From an uncultured Alphaproteobacteria bacterium (lineage in GTDB: Bacteria > Pseudomonadota > Alphaproteobacteria > UBA8366 > GCA-2717185): a stretch of DNA of 33,540 nt. Location: positions 1 to 33,540 of the forward strand of contig CALSRA010000009.1 in the NCBI GenBank assembly GCA_943788635.1. The letters run 5' to 3'. The notes beneath the pieces are model-generated. The model was given only the letters and a program-made list of their open reading frames with translations. It made no database searches and had not been told where the DNA came from. The translations under genes and the position numbers were made by a program. Positions 9,566-19,059 of this stretch are shown here, in pieces. The first letter of the stretch is position 1, and each line of letters begins with the position of its first letter.

Positions 9566-9619
9566 TCAGTCGGTCGGGAAAGGGCCGTTCAGCGGATGGC
9601 CTTCATCGTTTTCCATCAT
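9566..9619 (-). CDS. Possible micro-ORF (17 aa), unproven
   Basis: On the minus strand an ATG ATG pair at 9619 follows TGGAGGCA and opens a 17-codon frame (MMENDEGHPLNGPFPTD) before TGA. The ribosome binding site is good, but a frame this short can arise by chance. I recognise no family. Confidence 0.2.
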   Translation of the reverse strand: MMENDEGHPLNGPFPTD

Positions 9620-9908
9620 TGCCTCCATTACGTGAGTTGATGATACAGACATAAAAAGCAAGATCGGGGCCACAACTGTTAGACGCGCGATATTTTCCGC
9701 CCCACACTCCACCAACATATTGAATTATAATATTTTTATTTTTAGTGCTGGCTAAGAATCATCGCAAAGGCCGGCACCTGCTCATTCTTTGGGCTCCTGG
9801 CGCAATGTTCCGTTGCGCGCCTTTTGATGCCTATTTTTTAATCGTTCGTAGACTCTGAATACAAAACAGGCATTCATGACGCTGTGCCTTACGGATGAAA
9901 TTCCTGCG
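9620..9908. other. AT-rich intergenic stretch upstream of the IS66 insertion
   Basis: No gene was seen here. The stretch is clearly more AT-rich than its surroundings, with a TATAAT at 9724-9729 that lacks a good -35 partner. One stem (GCGCAA 9800-9805 / TTGCGC 9813-9818, extended by GCC and TTTT) could act as a weak terminator on the plus strand. It would have been the upstream region of the small gene at 12448 before the IS66 insertion. Confidence 0.4.
9799..9825 (+). terminator. Weak candidate intrinsic terminator
   Basis: GGCGCAA at 9799-9805 can pair with TTGCGC at 9813-9818, plus GCC after one bulged base, and is followed by TTTT. It lies about 315 bp after the SpmAB stop, far for its own terminator, so the assignment is weak. 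Confidence 0.25.
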
Positions 9909-9916
9909 CCTTATTG
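9909..9916. repeat. IS66 target-site duplication, left copy
   Basis: The octamer CCTTATTG directly precedes the left inverted repeat and is repeated exactly at 12408-12415. Eight base pairs is the duplication length known for IS66-family elements. Confidence 0.9.
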
Positions 9917-9941
9917 GTAAGCGTTTGGTGAACCCGCCCTA
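9917..9941 (+). repeat. IS66 left terminal inverted repeat
   Basis: The first 25 bases of the element start GTAAGCGT and include CCGCCCTA. They match the reverse complement of 12383-12407 at about 17 of 25 positions. Confidence 0.8.
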
Positions 9942-9987
9942 TTTGACCGCGTCATTATCTGCGACAGTTCCCGCCTGATGGAGGGCG

Positions 9988-10017
9988 TTGGTGTCCACTA
10001 TCGATGGTGGACACCAA
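9988..10017 (+). promoter_or_regulatory. Strong hairpin in the tnpA leader of IS66
   Basis: TTGGTGTCCAC (9988-9998) and GTGGACACCAA (10007-10017) are perfect 11-base complements around the 8-base centre TATCGATG, which itself contains the palindrome ATCGAT. It ends 12 bases before the preferred tnpA ATG at 10030. Such leaders in insertion sequences often block translation from transcripts that read in from outside. That role is an inference here; an operator or recombination site is also possible. Confidence 0.6.
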
Positions 10018-10029
10018 GTGGGTTTAAGG

Positions 10030-10425
10030 ATGCCAAAGAATCGACGCGTGCGGCGGTTGTGGGAAGACGAAGAGAAGATACGGATCGTGGCGCAGACGCG
10101 AGTTCCGGGGGTATCGGTTTCACAGGTGGCGCGTCGCTATGACGTGAACGCAAATCTGATATTCAAATGGCTGCGTGATCCGCGTTTCAATCCGCTGCCA
10201 GTCGAAGACGCCACCCCATCATTTCTTCCAGTCGAGGTGGTCGCCGAACCGCTCGTCCTTGGTCCTCCCGTCATCGACGCGCCGGTTGTCGGTGCCCCTG
10301 TCAATGAGGTTGGGGTGTCGGGATCGCAGATCGAGATTGTCTCGCCGTCTGGACATCGCATCAGCGTCAGCGGCGCCTATGACCCCGAGGCGCTGTGCCG
10401 TCTTGTGCGGGGGTTGGGTTCTTGA
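10030..10425 (+). CDS. tnpA: IS66 TnpA accessory protein (helix-turn-helix)
   Basis: This 131-residue protein is the first gene of the IS66 element and is needed for its transposition in the family. The N-terminal half carries a helix-turn-helix of the IS3/IS66 OrfA type ([20 protein letters not shown]), preceded by a basic segment ([15 protein letters not shown]). The C-terminal half is low in complexity (rich in V, P, G) and ends with [14 protein letters not shown] chose ATG 10030; an in-frame TTG at 9988 would add 14 residues but lies inside the strong hairpin. Its stop overlaps the tnpB start (TTGA), indicating translational coupling. Confidence 0.85.
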   Translation: MPKNRRVRRLWEDEEKIRIVAQTRVPGVSVSQVARRYDVNANLIFKWLRDPRFNPLPVEDATPSFLPVEVVAEPLVLGPPVIDAPVVGAPVNEVGVSGSQIEIVSPSGHRISVSGAYDPEALCRLVRGLGS

Positions 10426-10769
10426 TTCCCGTTCCAAGCAACACGCGGGTCTGGCTGGCGGCTGGCGTGACGGACATGCGGCGGGGTTTTAATACGCTGG
10501 CGGCGCAAGCTGAGGCGTCGTTGTCGGAAGACCCGTACTCCGGCCACCTGTTCGTGTTCCGGGGTCGGCGTGGCGATCTATTAAAGATCATCTGGTGGGA
10601 CCAACAAGGAGCCTGCCTGTTCTCCAAACGTCTGGAGCGGGGGCGCTTCGTGTGGCCGGTGGCGAAAGACGGCAAGGTGTCGATGTCACCGGCACAACTC
10701 TCAATGCTTCTTGAAGGGATCGACTGGCGCATGCCGCAACGAACGTGGCGACCGCTGACGGTTGGGTAA
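10422..10769 (+). CDS. tnpB: IS66 TnpB protein (IS66 Orf2-like)
   Basis: At 115 residues this has the exact usual length of IS66 TnpB, an accessory protein of unknown biochemical role. The family signatures are clear: [20 protein letters not shown] near the N-terminus, [19 protein letters not shown] in the middle, and [17 protein letters not shown] followed by [11 protein letters not shown] towards the C-terminus. It starts with TTG overlapping the tnpA stop by three bases, which fits coupled translation. A gap of 72 bp separates it from tnpC. Confidence 0.93.
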   Translation: MIPVPSNTRVWLAAGVTDMRRGFNTLAAQAEASLSEDPYSGHLFVFRGRRGDLLKIIWWDQQGACLFSKRLERGRFVWPVAKDGKVSMSPAQLSMLLEGIDWRMPQRTWRPLTVG

Positions 10770-10841
10770 AATCGTTTCACAGCAAAGGTTTGCCAATCCT
10801 TGGGGATTCCTATGGACGGTGGCGTCTGATAGATTACTGGC

Positions 10842-12362
10842 ATGCTCGACAACGCCAAGAACCTCCCGAATGACGCTGCCGCCCTGAAGGGTTTGGTTAC
10901 GACATTGGCGTCGGAGTTGAAGTCTCGCGACATTCTGATCGAGAAGCTCAAACATCAATTAGCCGGGATGCGTCAACATCGCTTCGGGTCCCGTTCCGAG
11001 GCCCTGGATCAACTGACGTTGACGCTGGAAGACGAAGAGATTGCCGCAGCCGCGCAAGAACCCGCGCCAGACGACGCCAATACCGATCAAGCCGCAACGC
11101 CGCCAAAGGGCAAACCCAAGCGTAAACCGCTGCCCGGTCATCTCCCGCGCAACGAGACTACACTGTCGCCGGGCGACGCCTGTGGGCACTGTGGCGGCAA
11201 ACTAAAAACGCTTGGCGACGATGTCACCGAGGAATTGGAATATGTCCCCGGACGTTTTGTGGTGAACCGGATAGTCCGCCCCCGCATGGCCTGCACCTGC
11301 TGCGAGACGTTCCATCAGGCGGCCCTGCCGTCGCGGCCGATTGAGCGCGGGCGTCCCGGCCCCGGTCTGCTCGCCCATATTCTGGTAAATAAATACGCCG
11401 ATCATTCGCCTTTGTACCGGCAAAGTCAGATATTCGAGCGCGAGGGTATCGACCTGGATCGCTCCACCCTGGCCGACTGGGTTGGTAAATCCACGGCCCT
11501 GCTGGAACCTTTGGCGGACGCCATCGCGCGCCATGTCCTGAAAGGACAGGCTCTCTTCGCCGATGACACGCCGGTAAAGTTGCTGGCTCCAGGTTTCGGC
11601 AAAACCAGGACAGCCCGACTTTGGGCCTATGTCCGCGACGAACGTCCCTGGGCCGGAGAGGCGCATCCCGCCACGTGGTATCAATTCTCGCCCGACAGGA
11701 AGGGCGTTCGTCCGCGTGAACATCTGGCTGCCTACGAGGGCTTCATGCACGCGGATGGTTATGCGGGCTTCAATGACCTGTACCGCACGGGCAAAGTGAC
11801 GGAGGTCGCCTGCATGGCCCATATCCGGCGCAAGTTCGTCGATATCCACAAATCTCAGGGATCGGCGATTGCTGATGAGGCCATAAAACGGATCGCCCAA
11901 CTCTATGCCGTCGAGAAAGCGGCGCGCGGTTCACCGCCGGATGAACGGCGGCGGCTAAGGCAGGAAAAGGCAAAGCCTGTTCTCGACGACCTGGAAGCAT
12001 GGCTGCATGCCCAACTGACCAGGATATCCGGCAAATCGCCCCTTGCCGGAGCCATTCGCTATGCCCTGACACGAATGAAACGGCTTCGGCCGTATCTGGA
12101 ACATGGCTTCCTGGAATTGGACAACAAGACCGCAGAAAGAAGCATGCGGGCTATCGCCCTGGGCCGGAAGAATTATCTCTTCATGGGCTCCGAAGGCGGC
12201 GGCAGATCAGCCGCAATTGCCTATACGCTGATCGAGACCGCGAAGCTCAATGGCGTCGACCCGCAGGCATGGCTCACCGACACGCTCGGCCGCATCGCAG
12301 ATCACAAGATCACCCGCATCAACGAGCTCCTGCCCTGGCGTTACGCTGAAGCCTCAGCGTAA
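10842..12362 (+). CDS. tnpC: IS66 transposase TnpC
   Basis: This 506-residue DDE transposase catalyses IS66 movement. The N-terminus forms a helical leucine-rich segment ([18 protein letters not shown]) followed by [14 protein letters not shown], the standard IS66 start. A zinc-finger-like domain follows (CGHCGGKL, then [12 protein letters not shown]). The catalytic core contains [12 protein letters not shown] (first Asp), [13 protein letters not shown] (second Asp) and [20 protein letters not shown] (Glu). The C-terminal tail ([20 protein letters not shown], then [20 protein letters not shown]) is also conserved. There is no frameshift, in contrast to several chromosomal genes nearby. Confidence 0.96.
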   Translation: MLDNAKNLPNDAAALKGLVTTLASELKSRDILIEKLKHQLAGMRQHRFGSRSEALDQLTLTLEDEEIAAAAQEPAPDDANTDQAATPPKGKPKRKPLPGHLPRNETTLSPGDACGHCGGKLKTLGDDVTEELEYVPGRFVVNRIVRPRMACTCCETFHQAALPSRPIERGRPGPGLLAHILVNKYADHSPLYRQSQIFEREGIDLDRSTLADWVGKSTALLEPLADAIARHVLKGQALFADDTPVKLLAPGFGKTRTARLWAYVRDERPWAGEAHPATWYQFSPDRKGVRPREHLAAYEGFMHADGYAGFNDLYRTGKVTEVACMAHIRRKFVDIHKSQGSAIADEAIKRIAQLYAVEKAARGSPPDERRRLRQEKAKPVLDDLEAWLHAQLTRISGKSPLAGAIRYALTRMKRLRPYLEHGFLELDNKTAERSMRAIALGRKNYLFMGSEGGGRSAAIAYTLIETAKLNGVDPQAWLTDTLGRIADHKITRINELLPWRYAEASA

Positions 12363-12382
12363 CAGGGCCATCCGTCGCGCGG

Positions 12383-12407
12383 TAGGGCGGAATGCCCGGA
12401 CGGTAAC
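12383..12407 (-). repeat. IS66 right terminal inverted repeat
   Basis: Read inward on the minus strand it begins GTTACCGT and shares the CCGCCCTA block with the left end. It lies 20 bases after the tnpC stop. Confidence 0.8.
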
Positions 12408-12415
12408 CCTTATTG
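12408..12415. repeat. IS66 target-site duplication, right copy
   Basis: CCTTATTG, identical to 9909-9916. Confidence 0.9.
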
Positions 12416-12447
12416 GTTCGAAACCGAATTTCGACTATCTTACCAGG

Positions 12448-12708
12448 ATGAAAATCGCCATGAACCTTGCCGCCCTTCGTGACGCGCTCATCGCGCGCAA
12501 GGCTGAAGTCGCGGCGGAAATTCGCAACTATCCGGGGCCCATTCCGGGATGCGATGCACAGTTCAACCACTTGCTGGAAACCCGCCGGATTCTGGCGCAG
12601 GAACTGCAGCGGATCGAGACCGTAACGGATGAAAATGTCAGCGTCGCGGACTTCGTCAACCAATCACCAAGCGCCCGCGAATTGCCGGACATTCTGGCCC
12701 TGCCCTGA
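12448..12708 (+). CDS. Hypothetical small helical protein (86 aa)
   Basis: An open frame of 86 residues starts MKIAMNLAALRDALIARKAE and continues through amphipathic helices (FNHLLETRRILAQELQRIE) to a C-terminal ELPDILALP. The pattern of A, L, E and R suggests a short coiled coil, cytoplasmic, without signal peptide. A second ATG (12460) is possible; neither has a strong ribosome binding site. I recognise no family. IS66 has inserted only 40 bp before the ATG, so the native promoter is now about 2.5 kb away and expression is either lost or driven from the IS end. Confidence 0.55.
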   Translation: MKIAMNLAALRDALIARKAEVAAEIRNYPGPIPGCDAQFNHLLETRRILAQELQRIETVTDENVSVADFVNQSPSARELPDILALP

Positions 12709-12881
12709 CAGCGAAAATCTCCTGATTCGCAAAATCCCGCGACATTCTGGCAGCCGCTCCGAAAACGGGCGCCTCGTGGAAAACACGAAGTTCCTGATTC
12801 GTCTTCATAATTCCACGAACATCGCAATTCGCGCGAAACCCTTTGACGAATGCGGAACGGGTTCGCGAAAATACAGGCATT

Positions 12882-12993
12882 CCTAGGGGGGCCTCAAGCA
12901 GAGGCTGAGATATCGTTGGCATTGCGGATTGTCCGTAATTCGTTGCGGTGACCCTTCGAACCTGATCCGGATCATACCGGCGTAGGGACAGGA
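12882..12993 (+). ncRNA. TPP riboswitch (THI element)
   Basis: The sequence contains the conserved blocks of the thiamin pyrophosphate aptamer in order: AGGGGGGCC, then CTGAGA (12904-12909, the pyrimidine-binding J3/2 segment). A variable stem follows, then ACCCTTCGAACCTGATCC (12951-12968) and GGATCATACCGGCGTAGGGA (12969-12988), the pyrophosphate-binding side. It lies about 110 bp before a thiC start, the standard arrangement in proteobacteria. There binding of TPP represses thiamin synthesis, usually by hiding the ribosome binding site. The AGGAG at 13092-13096 before thiC would be the regulated site; the switching helix was not worked out. Confidence 0.95.
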
Positions 12994-13104
12994 AACCAAT
13001 AACGCACGCGAACGCCATATCTCGTCAACCCAACGCCTTCGCGGGCGCATCCTCTCTCCCATTCCGATTCCGGATCTCCCCAAACCATTGGCAGGAGATT
13101 CACA

Positions 13105-14932
<1,828 letters not shown>

Positions 14933-14955
14933 AAGACATCAGGCTTGCATGGAGG

Positions 14956-14985
14956 GAGGCCGCGATTTTTTCGTGGCCTCTTTTC
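14956..14985 (+). terminator. Rho-independent terminator after thiC
   Basis: GAGGCCGCGA (14956-14965) pairs with TCGTGGCCTC (14971-14980) in a 10-bp stem with one G-T pair and a T5 loop, followed by TTTT. It is 23 bp after the thiC stop and 20 bp before the end of the convergent sulfotransferase gene. Confidence 0.85.
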
Positions 14986-15004
14986 ATTTATCCGGCTGGT
15001 TCGG

Positions 15005-16099
15005 TCAGTCAGGCCAGTTGAAACGCTGGCGTAATACCGGGGGCAGCATCGCCGTTGCCCGGTGCTGCTGGGCGTCGCTGAAGACGCTGCGCCACTCGTC
15101 GGTTTCGCCCTTGCGGAAATGTGTGTTGGCGACCTGATCCGGCCGGGCCGACCAGTCGAATTTCGCTTCGGGAATGCCGCAATGCGCAAGAATCTCGCGC
15201 ATCGTTTCTTCGGGGTCCTGCCGAAAACGCTCGAACGTCGTGATCAGGATTTCCAGCCCGTGCTGCCCGGCATCAGCGGCGGTCAGCCAGCCTTGCGTCC
15301 AATCGACCAGTGCCGACAGATGGGCATCGATCTGGTAGTCGATTTTCGCTGGTAGCGTCCGGTCGAAATAGTCCACCGGCAGCGCCGGCATCACCGCCTC
15401 CAGCCCCAGGCGGCAGGCCGGAACGCTATCGCGATGTGCGTGAAAATTATCGAGGTGATGAACCCATGACAGCATTGCCTGTCGCGGGTCGCGAATATGC
15501 ACCACCATCCGTTTCAGCCGGTTGGCGATAAACCGCACATTGATATCCTTGGCGGGTACATGCTGCTGGCAGACCCAGCCGCCCTTGCTGAGGCGGTCCA
15601 TGTCATCGCGGATGATCAGATCGTCCGGGAACAGGCATACCGCTACCTTCATTTCCCGTAGGCCCAACCCCTTGCTGAGCCAGCGGGAGATAAAAATGCT
15701 GCCCGATTTCGGCATCGTATTGAAGAAAACCGGCGGGATATCGCTATGCGCCGCCTCCGGCTCATCGGTGACGGGGCCAGTACGGGTCATCAGGAAACCG
15801 TCTTCCCGAGTTAGGCGCGTGGTCATGCTGCGGCGCAGGCCGCTCCCATCATGAACCTCGAAGGCTTCGACATCACCATCGTCGAAGCGGATGGACAGTT
15901 CCGCTTCCTCCAGGCGGGTAATGGACCCGCTCCAGGATTCCGTTTCGGAGACGCCCGAACCATTCCGAAGGGTGGCATCAACCCGCACGGAACCGTCTTC
16001 GCGGATCCGGTAGGTGCCGCCCGTTACAAGCCGGGCATCGCCGATATCCTCACCCCGGTCAGGGTTTTGAATGCTCCAAACGCCCCAGGGAACAAGCAC
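15005..16099 (-). CDS. Sulfotransferase-domain protein with an added N-terminal beta-rich region
   Basis: The C-terminal 245 residues form a PAPS-dependent sulfotransferase fold. VFFNTMPKSGSIFISRWL (P-loop PKSGSIF, residues 130-136) binds the 5'-phosphosulfate, and MVVHIRDPRQAMLSWVHHL (RDPR 203-206, S211) binds the 3'-phosphate. TFERFRQDPEETMREILAHC and ANTHFRKGETDEWRSVFS match the later family blocks. The first 120 residues are unrelated: alternating short strands (GGTYRIREDGSVRVDATLRN, ELSIRFDDGDVEAFEV) resemble a small beta-sandwich or lipocalin-like domain. The start is probably GTG at 16099 with AAGGA six bases before it. The acceptor is unknown. It converges with thiC and shares its terminator region. 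Confidence 0.85.
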   Translation of the reverse strand: MLVPWGVWSIQNPDRGEDIGDARLVTGGTYRIREDGSVRVDATLRNGSGVSETESWSGSITRLEEAELSIRFDDGDVEAFEVHDGSGLRRSMTTRLTREDGFLMTRTGPVTDEPEAAHSDIPPVFFNTMPKSGSIFISRWLSKGLGLREMKVAVCLFPDDLIIRDDMDRLSKGGWVCQQHVPAKDINVRFIANRLKRMVVHIRDPRQAMLSWVHHLDNFHAHRDSVPACRLGLEAVMPALPVDYFDRTLPAKIDYQIDAHLSALVDWTQGWLTAADAGQHGLEILITTFERFRQDPEETMREILAHCGIPEAKFDWSARPDQVANTHFRKGETDEWRSVFSDAQQHRATAMLPPVLRQRFNWPD

Positions 16100-16333
16100 G
16101 CATCATCCTTAAATCATTATATTTTCGAACTTTTGGCAACGGTCTTCAATGGTCCACCGTACAGCATGACAACTTTCATGAGCAACGGGAATGTCCATGC
16201 GAACGCTGTTACGGGGACGGTTCTGCCTGTCGCTCAATTGGTCTTATGACAAATGGTACTATTGGCTCTTTCCCGGGACCGACAAAACGGTGGATAAAGC
16301 GCGACACAAACCGGAACGACAAAGAGCGAACCA

Positions 16334-17047
16334 ATGACCACGCGCACAAACGAACTCGGCCAACCCATCGGGTTTGCAATGCCGGACTGGCAACCGGCGC
16401 AAATTCCGGATGGAACCCCAATGGATGGACGCTATTGCCGCGTCGAAGCCATCGCGCCCAGCCATTGCGACGACCTGTACAACGCCTTCCTGCTGGATAG
16501 CGAGGGACGCAACTGGACCTATCTGCCGCAGGGGCCCTTCGACAGCCGGGAAGCATTCGATCACTGGTATGCCGCGCATTGCGCCGATACGTCGCGCATC
16601 ACGCATGCCATCATCGACCACAGCAGCGGGCGGGCAACGGGAATCGCCAGCTACCTGCGCGTCGATCCGGCTGTTGGCAGTATCGAGGTTGGCTATATCA
16701 ATTTCGCACCGCCCCTGCAGCGCACGCGGATGGCGACCGAAGCCATGTATCTGATGATGGCCCGCGTGTTCGACGAATTGGGCTACCGACGATACGAATG
16801 GAAATGCGACGCCCTGAACGCGCCATCACGCAATGCCGCCCTGCGGCTGGGCTTCCTCTATGAAGGTCAGTTCCGGCAGGCGACGATGTACAAGAACCGC
16901 AACCGCGATACCGACTGGCTGGCCATCATCGACAGCGACTGGCCGGCGCTGAAGCGGGCCTTCGAAAGCTGGCTGGACGAATCCAACTTCGATGAAGCCG
17001 GCATGCAACGAGCCGGGCTGGCGGCGCTGGTCGAGGCAAATCGATAG
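16334..17047 (+). CDS. GNAT-family N-acetyltransferase (RimJ/RimL-like)
   Basis: This 237-residue protein shows the RimJ/RimL type of GNAT fold, which transfers acetyl from acetyl-CoA to an amine. RYCRVEAIAPSHCDDLYNAF opens the domain. HAIIDHSSGRATGIASYLRV and GSIEVGYINFAPPLQRTRMA form the central strands and the CoA-binding loop (QRTRMATEAMYLMMARVFD). RRYEWKCDALNAPSRNAALR and LGFLYEGQFRQATMYKNRNR are the typical C-terminal motif. The substrate may be a ribosomal protein, an antibiotic or a small amine. A GAGCG lies a few bases before the ATG. The 234 bp between it and the divergent sulfotransferase hold no other gene. Confidence 0.9.
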   Translation: MTTRTNELGQPIGFAMPDWQPAQIPDGTPMDGRYCRVEAIAPSHCDDLYNAFLLDSEGRNWTYLPQGPFDSREAFDHWYAAHCADTSRITHAIIDHSSGRATGIASYLRVDPAVGSIEVGYINFAPPLQRTRMATEAMYLMMARVFDELGYRRYEWKCDALNAPSRNAALRLGFLYEGQFRQATMYKNRNRDTDWLAIIDSDWPALKRAFESWLDESNFDEAGMQRAGLAALVEANR

Positions 17048-17126
17048 ACCAGCGCAGTTCCCTGATGATCCGGCACGACTTGTGCTGTAAGAAGGCGCTC
17101 GCATTCGCAACCGGATCGGGCGTGTC

Positions 17127-17930
17127 GTGCCGGACCTCTACTTATTGCTCCTCAAGGCCGGGTTCGCCGTTATCGTCGTCGTTGGCGCGACCATCGCGGC
17201 GGAACGATCCGGCCCGTTCTGGAGCGCGCTGATCACAGCGCTACCGGTATCCATGGGACCGATATACGTGGTCATGGCCATCGACCGTTCGAACGCCTTT
17301 ATCGCCGACAGCACGCTCAGCAGTTTCGCGGCCCATGCCTCGATGGCAGCATTCCTGTCCGCCGGTACGGTCCTGGCAACGCGCACCGGCGCGGGCGCAA
17401 CCATCCTTGGCGCCGTCGGCGCATGGTGCCTCTCTTCCTGGGCCATCCATGCGGTTCAGTGGGGTGTCACCGACGCCATCGCGCTCAACATTGCCACCTT
17501 TATCATCGCCCTCGCCATCACAAAGGTATGGGGACGTCCCGGGGTTGCGATCCCCGCGCCGTCGCGCTGGTTCGACCTGCCGTTGCGCGCGCTGCTGGTC
17601 GCGACACTGACGATAACGGTTTCGCTGACAAGTGCTGCGCTGGGGCCGAAAACATCGGGCATTCTCGCCATCTTCCCCGTCGTCTTCATCAGCGCGACCA
17701 TCGTGTTGCTGGCGCGGCTCGGCGGTGGCGCCACAGCCGCGATCCTTGCCCGTGCCGTCGTGCCGCTGGTCGGGCTTGGAATCGCCCTGCTGACCGCGCA
17801 CCTGATGACGCAACGTTTCGGTTCGGCAATCGGCCTGTCGACCGGCCTCGCCGCGACGCTGGGCTCTTCGCTTGTGCTGATCCTGTGGCATCTGCGGGGC
17901 CCCGGCGCGCTGCTGCGCAGAGGCCGCTGA
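17127..17930 (+). CDS. Hypothetical integral membrane protein, about 8 helices
   Basis: This 267-residue protein is hydrophobic over almost its whole length. Candidate helices include LYLLLLKAGFAVIVVVGATI, SALITALPVSMGPIYVVMAI, ASMAAFLSAGTVLATR, ILGAVGAWCLSSWAIHAV, LNIATFIIALAITKV, ALLVATLTITVSLTSAALG, GILAIFPVVFISATIVLLA and VVPLVGLGIALLTAHLM. Charged residues are confined to short loops. It begins with GTG and has no strong ribosome binding site. The pattern (two similar halves, P/S/G-rich helix starts) suggests a small-molecule transporter or GlpM-like protein, but I cannot assign it. It is followed after 87 bp by the dioxygenase and could be co-transcribed with it. Confidence 0.75.
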   Translation: MPDLYLLLLKAGFAVIVVVGATIAAERSGPFWSALITALPVSMGPIYVVMAIDRSNAFIADSTLSSFAAHASMAAFLSAGTVLATRTGAGATILGAVGAWCLSSWAIHAVQWGVTDAIALNIATFIIALAITKVWGRPGVAIPAPSRWFDLPLRALLVATLTITVSLTSAALGPKTSGILAIFPVVFISATIVLLARLGGGATAAILARAVVPLVGLGIALLTAHLMTQRFGSAIGLSTGLAATLGSSLVLILWHLRGPGALLRRGR

Positions 17931-18017
17931 AGAACGCCCCACTGGTCAGCAGCGATGGATCGGGACATTATGGACCGGCTGCGCCGAAACGCGCGCAGGA
18001 TCAACGGGGATCCGAAA

Positions 18018-18917
18018 ATGAATACAGATACGATGCATGGTGGCAAACAATCGACGCTCGATATCCGCCTGATCAATGCGCCCCTGGGGGTGGAAATTCG
18101 CGGGCTCGACCTCAGCCAGCCGATTGACCGGGATACGGTAGCGGCGCTGCGCGACATCTGGCACGAACGCCTGATCCTGCTGTTTCGTGGCCAGTCGTTG
18201 AGCGACGAGCAACAGCTCGCCTTTACCCGGCAATTCGGCCCGACGGAACTTGGCCCCAACAATCTACTGAAACGGCCCCATGTCGCGGGCCGACCGCCTG
18301 ACACGCCGCCGGAGATCGCGATCATCTCCAACATCCAGGCGGATGGAAAACCGATTGGCGAGTTGGGTGACGGTGAGGCCGCATGGCACACGGACAGCAA
18401 TTTTGTCGAGGTACCACCCGCGGCCAGCATTCTGCGCGGGATCGAGGTCCCGCCCAGCGGCGGCGATACCGGCTTCCTGAATATGTACCTGGCGCTGGAG
18501 GCCATGCCGGCCGACCTGCGCGCTGCAATCGAGGGTAAATCCGCCAAGCACGACCCGACCTTCAGCAGCGGTGGCGAACGACGGCCGGAATACGCGCATC
18601 TGAACGATGTGAGTCAGGGGCCGGGCCCGATCCATCCGCTGATCCGCACCCATGCCGGGTCGGGCCGCAAGGCCCTGTTCCTCGGCCGCCGCGCCGGCAG
18701 CTATATCACCGGCCTGCCGGTGGCGGAGAGCGAGGCCCTGCTCGACCGGCTTTGGGAACATGCGACCCAGCAGGTTTTCTCGTGGCATCATCAGTGGCGC
18801 GCCGGCGACGTCGTGATGTGGGACAATCGCTGCAGCATGCACCGGCGGGATTCGTTCGACGGCCGTTACCGCCGGCTGATGCGCCGCACCCAGCTTTCGG
18901 GCGACCGCCCTGTCTGA
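18018..18917 (+). CDS. TauD/TfdA-family Fe(II)/2-oxoglutarate-dependent dioxygenase
   Basis: This 299-residue enzyme would hydroxylate a small organic substrate using iron, oxygen and 2-oxoglutarate. From the chosen start, H124 and D126 of AAWHTDSNFVEVPPAASIL and H275 of RCSMHRRDSFDG form the iron triad. R286 and R290, 11 and 15 residues after H275, match the 2-oxoglutarate and substrate arginines of TauD. GVEIRGLDLSQP near the N-terminus and ILLFRGQSLSDEQQLAFTRQ are further family blocks. ATG 18018 has GGGGA at good spacing; an upstream in-frame ATG at 17955 is less likely. The substrate is unknown; taurine specificity cannot be assumed. Confidence 0.9.
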   Translation: MNTDTMHGGKQSTLDIRLINAPLGVEIRGLDLSQPIDRDTVAALRDIWHERLILLFRGQSLSDEQQLAFTRQFGPTELGPNNLLKRPHVAGRPPDTPPEIAIISNIQADGKPIGELGDGEAAWHTDSNFVEVPPAASILRGIEVPPSGGDTGFLNMYLALEAMPADLRAAIEGKSAKHDPTFSSGGERRPEYAHLNDVSQGPGPIHPLIRTHAGSGRKALFLGRRAGSYITGLPVAESEALLDRLWEHATQQVFSWHHQWRAGDVVMWDNRCSMHRRDSFDGRYRRLMRRTQLSGDRPV

Positions 18918-19059
18918 GCGGGCGACATCGTGCCCTGTCACCACCTGATTATCCCGTTGTCTTCAGCCCCGGAGATGCGCAAAGTAGGGACAGGAATCGC
19001 GCGTTTGATTCACAATTTAAGCGCGTCTGGTCACAGGCGGGAATGGGGATGACGCAACA

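Larger units (their letters stand above)
9917..12407 (+). mobile_element. Complete IS66-family insertion sequence (2491 bp)
   Basis: The element carries the three genes typical of IS66 (tnpA, tnpB, tnpC) in order, bounded by imperfect inverted repeats starting GTAAGCGT (left, 9917) and GTTACCGT (right, read inward from 12407). The first 25 bases match at about 17 positions, including a shared CCGCCCTA block. An exact 8-bp duplication flanks both ends. All three frames are open and full length, and tnpC retains its catalytic acidic residues. The intact duplication and frames suggest a fairly recent insertion. It sits in an intergenic region, with only 40 bp between its right end and the ATG of the next gene. 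Confidence 0.95.

Noticed and set aside
12416..12447. GGTTCGAAACC as the T-arm of a tRNA
   Set aside because: No acceptor stem, anticodon arm or CCA end surrounds it, and joining across the IS66 site does not create one.
9485..12881. CRISPR array or other regular repeat array
   Set aside because: Apart from the IS66 ends and target duplication, no spaced direct repeats were seen here or in the other intergenic regions.
17456..18547. Minus-strand frame of 363 codons over the membrane protein and dioxygenase
   Set aside because: It is antisense to two supported genes, has no family motif and would span their intergenic region.
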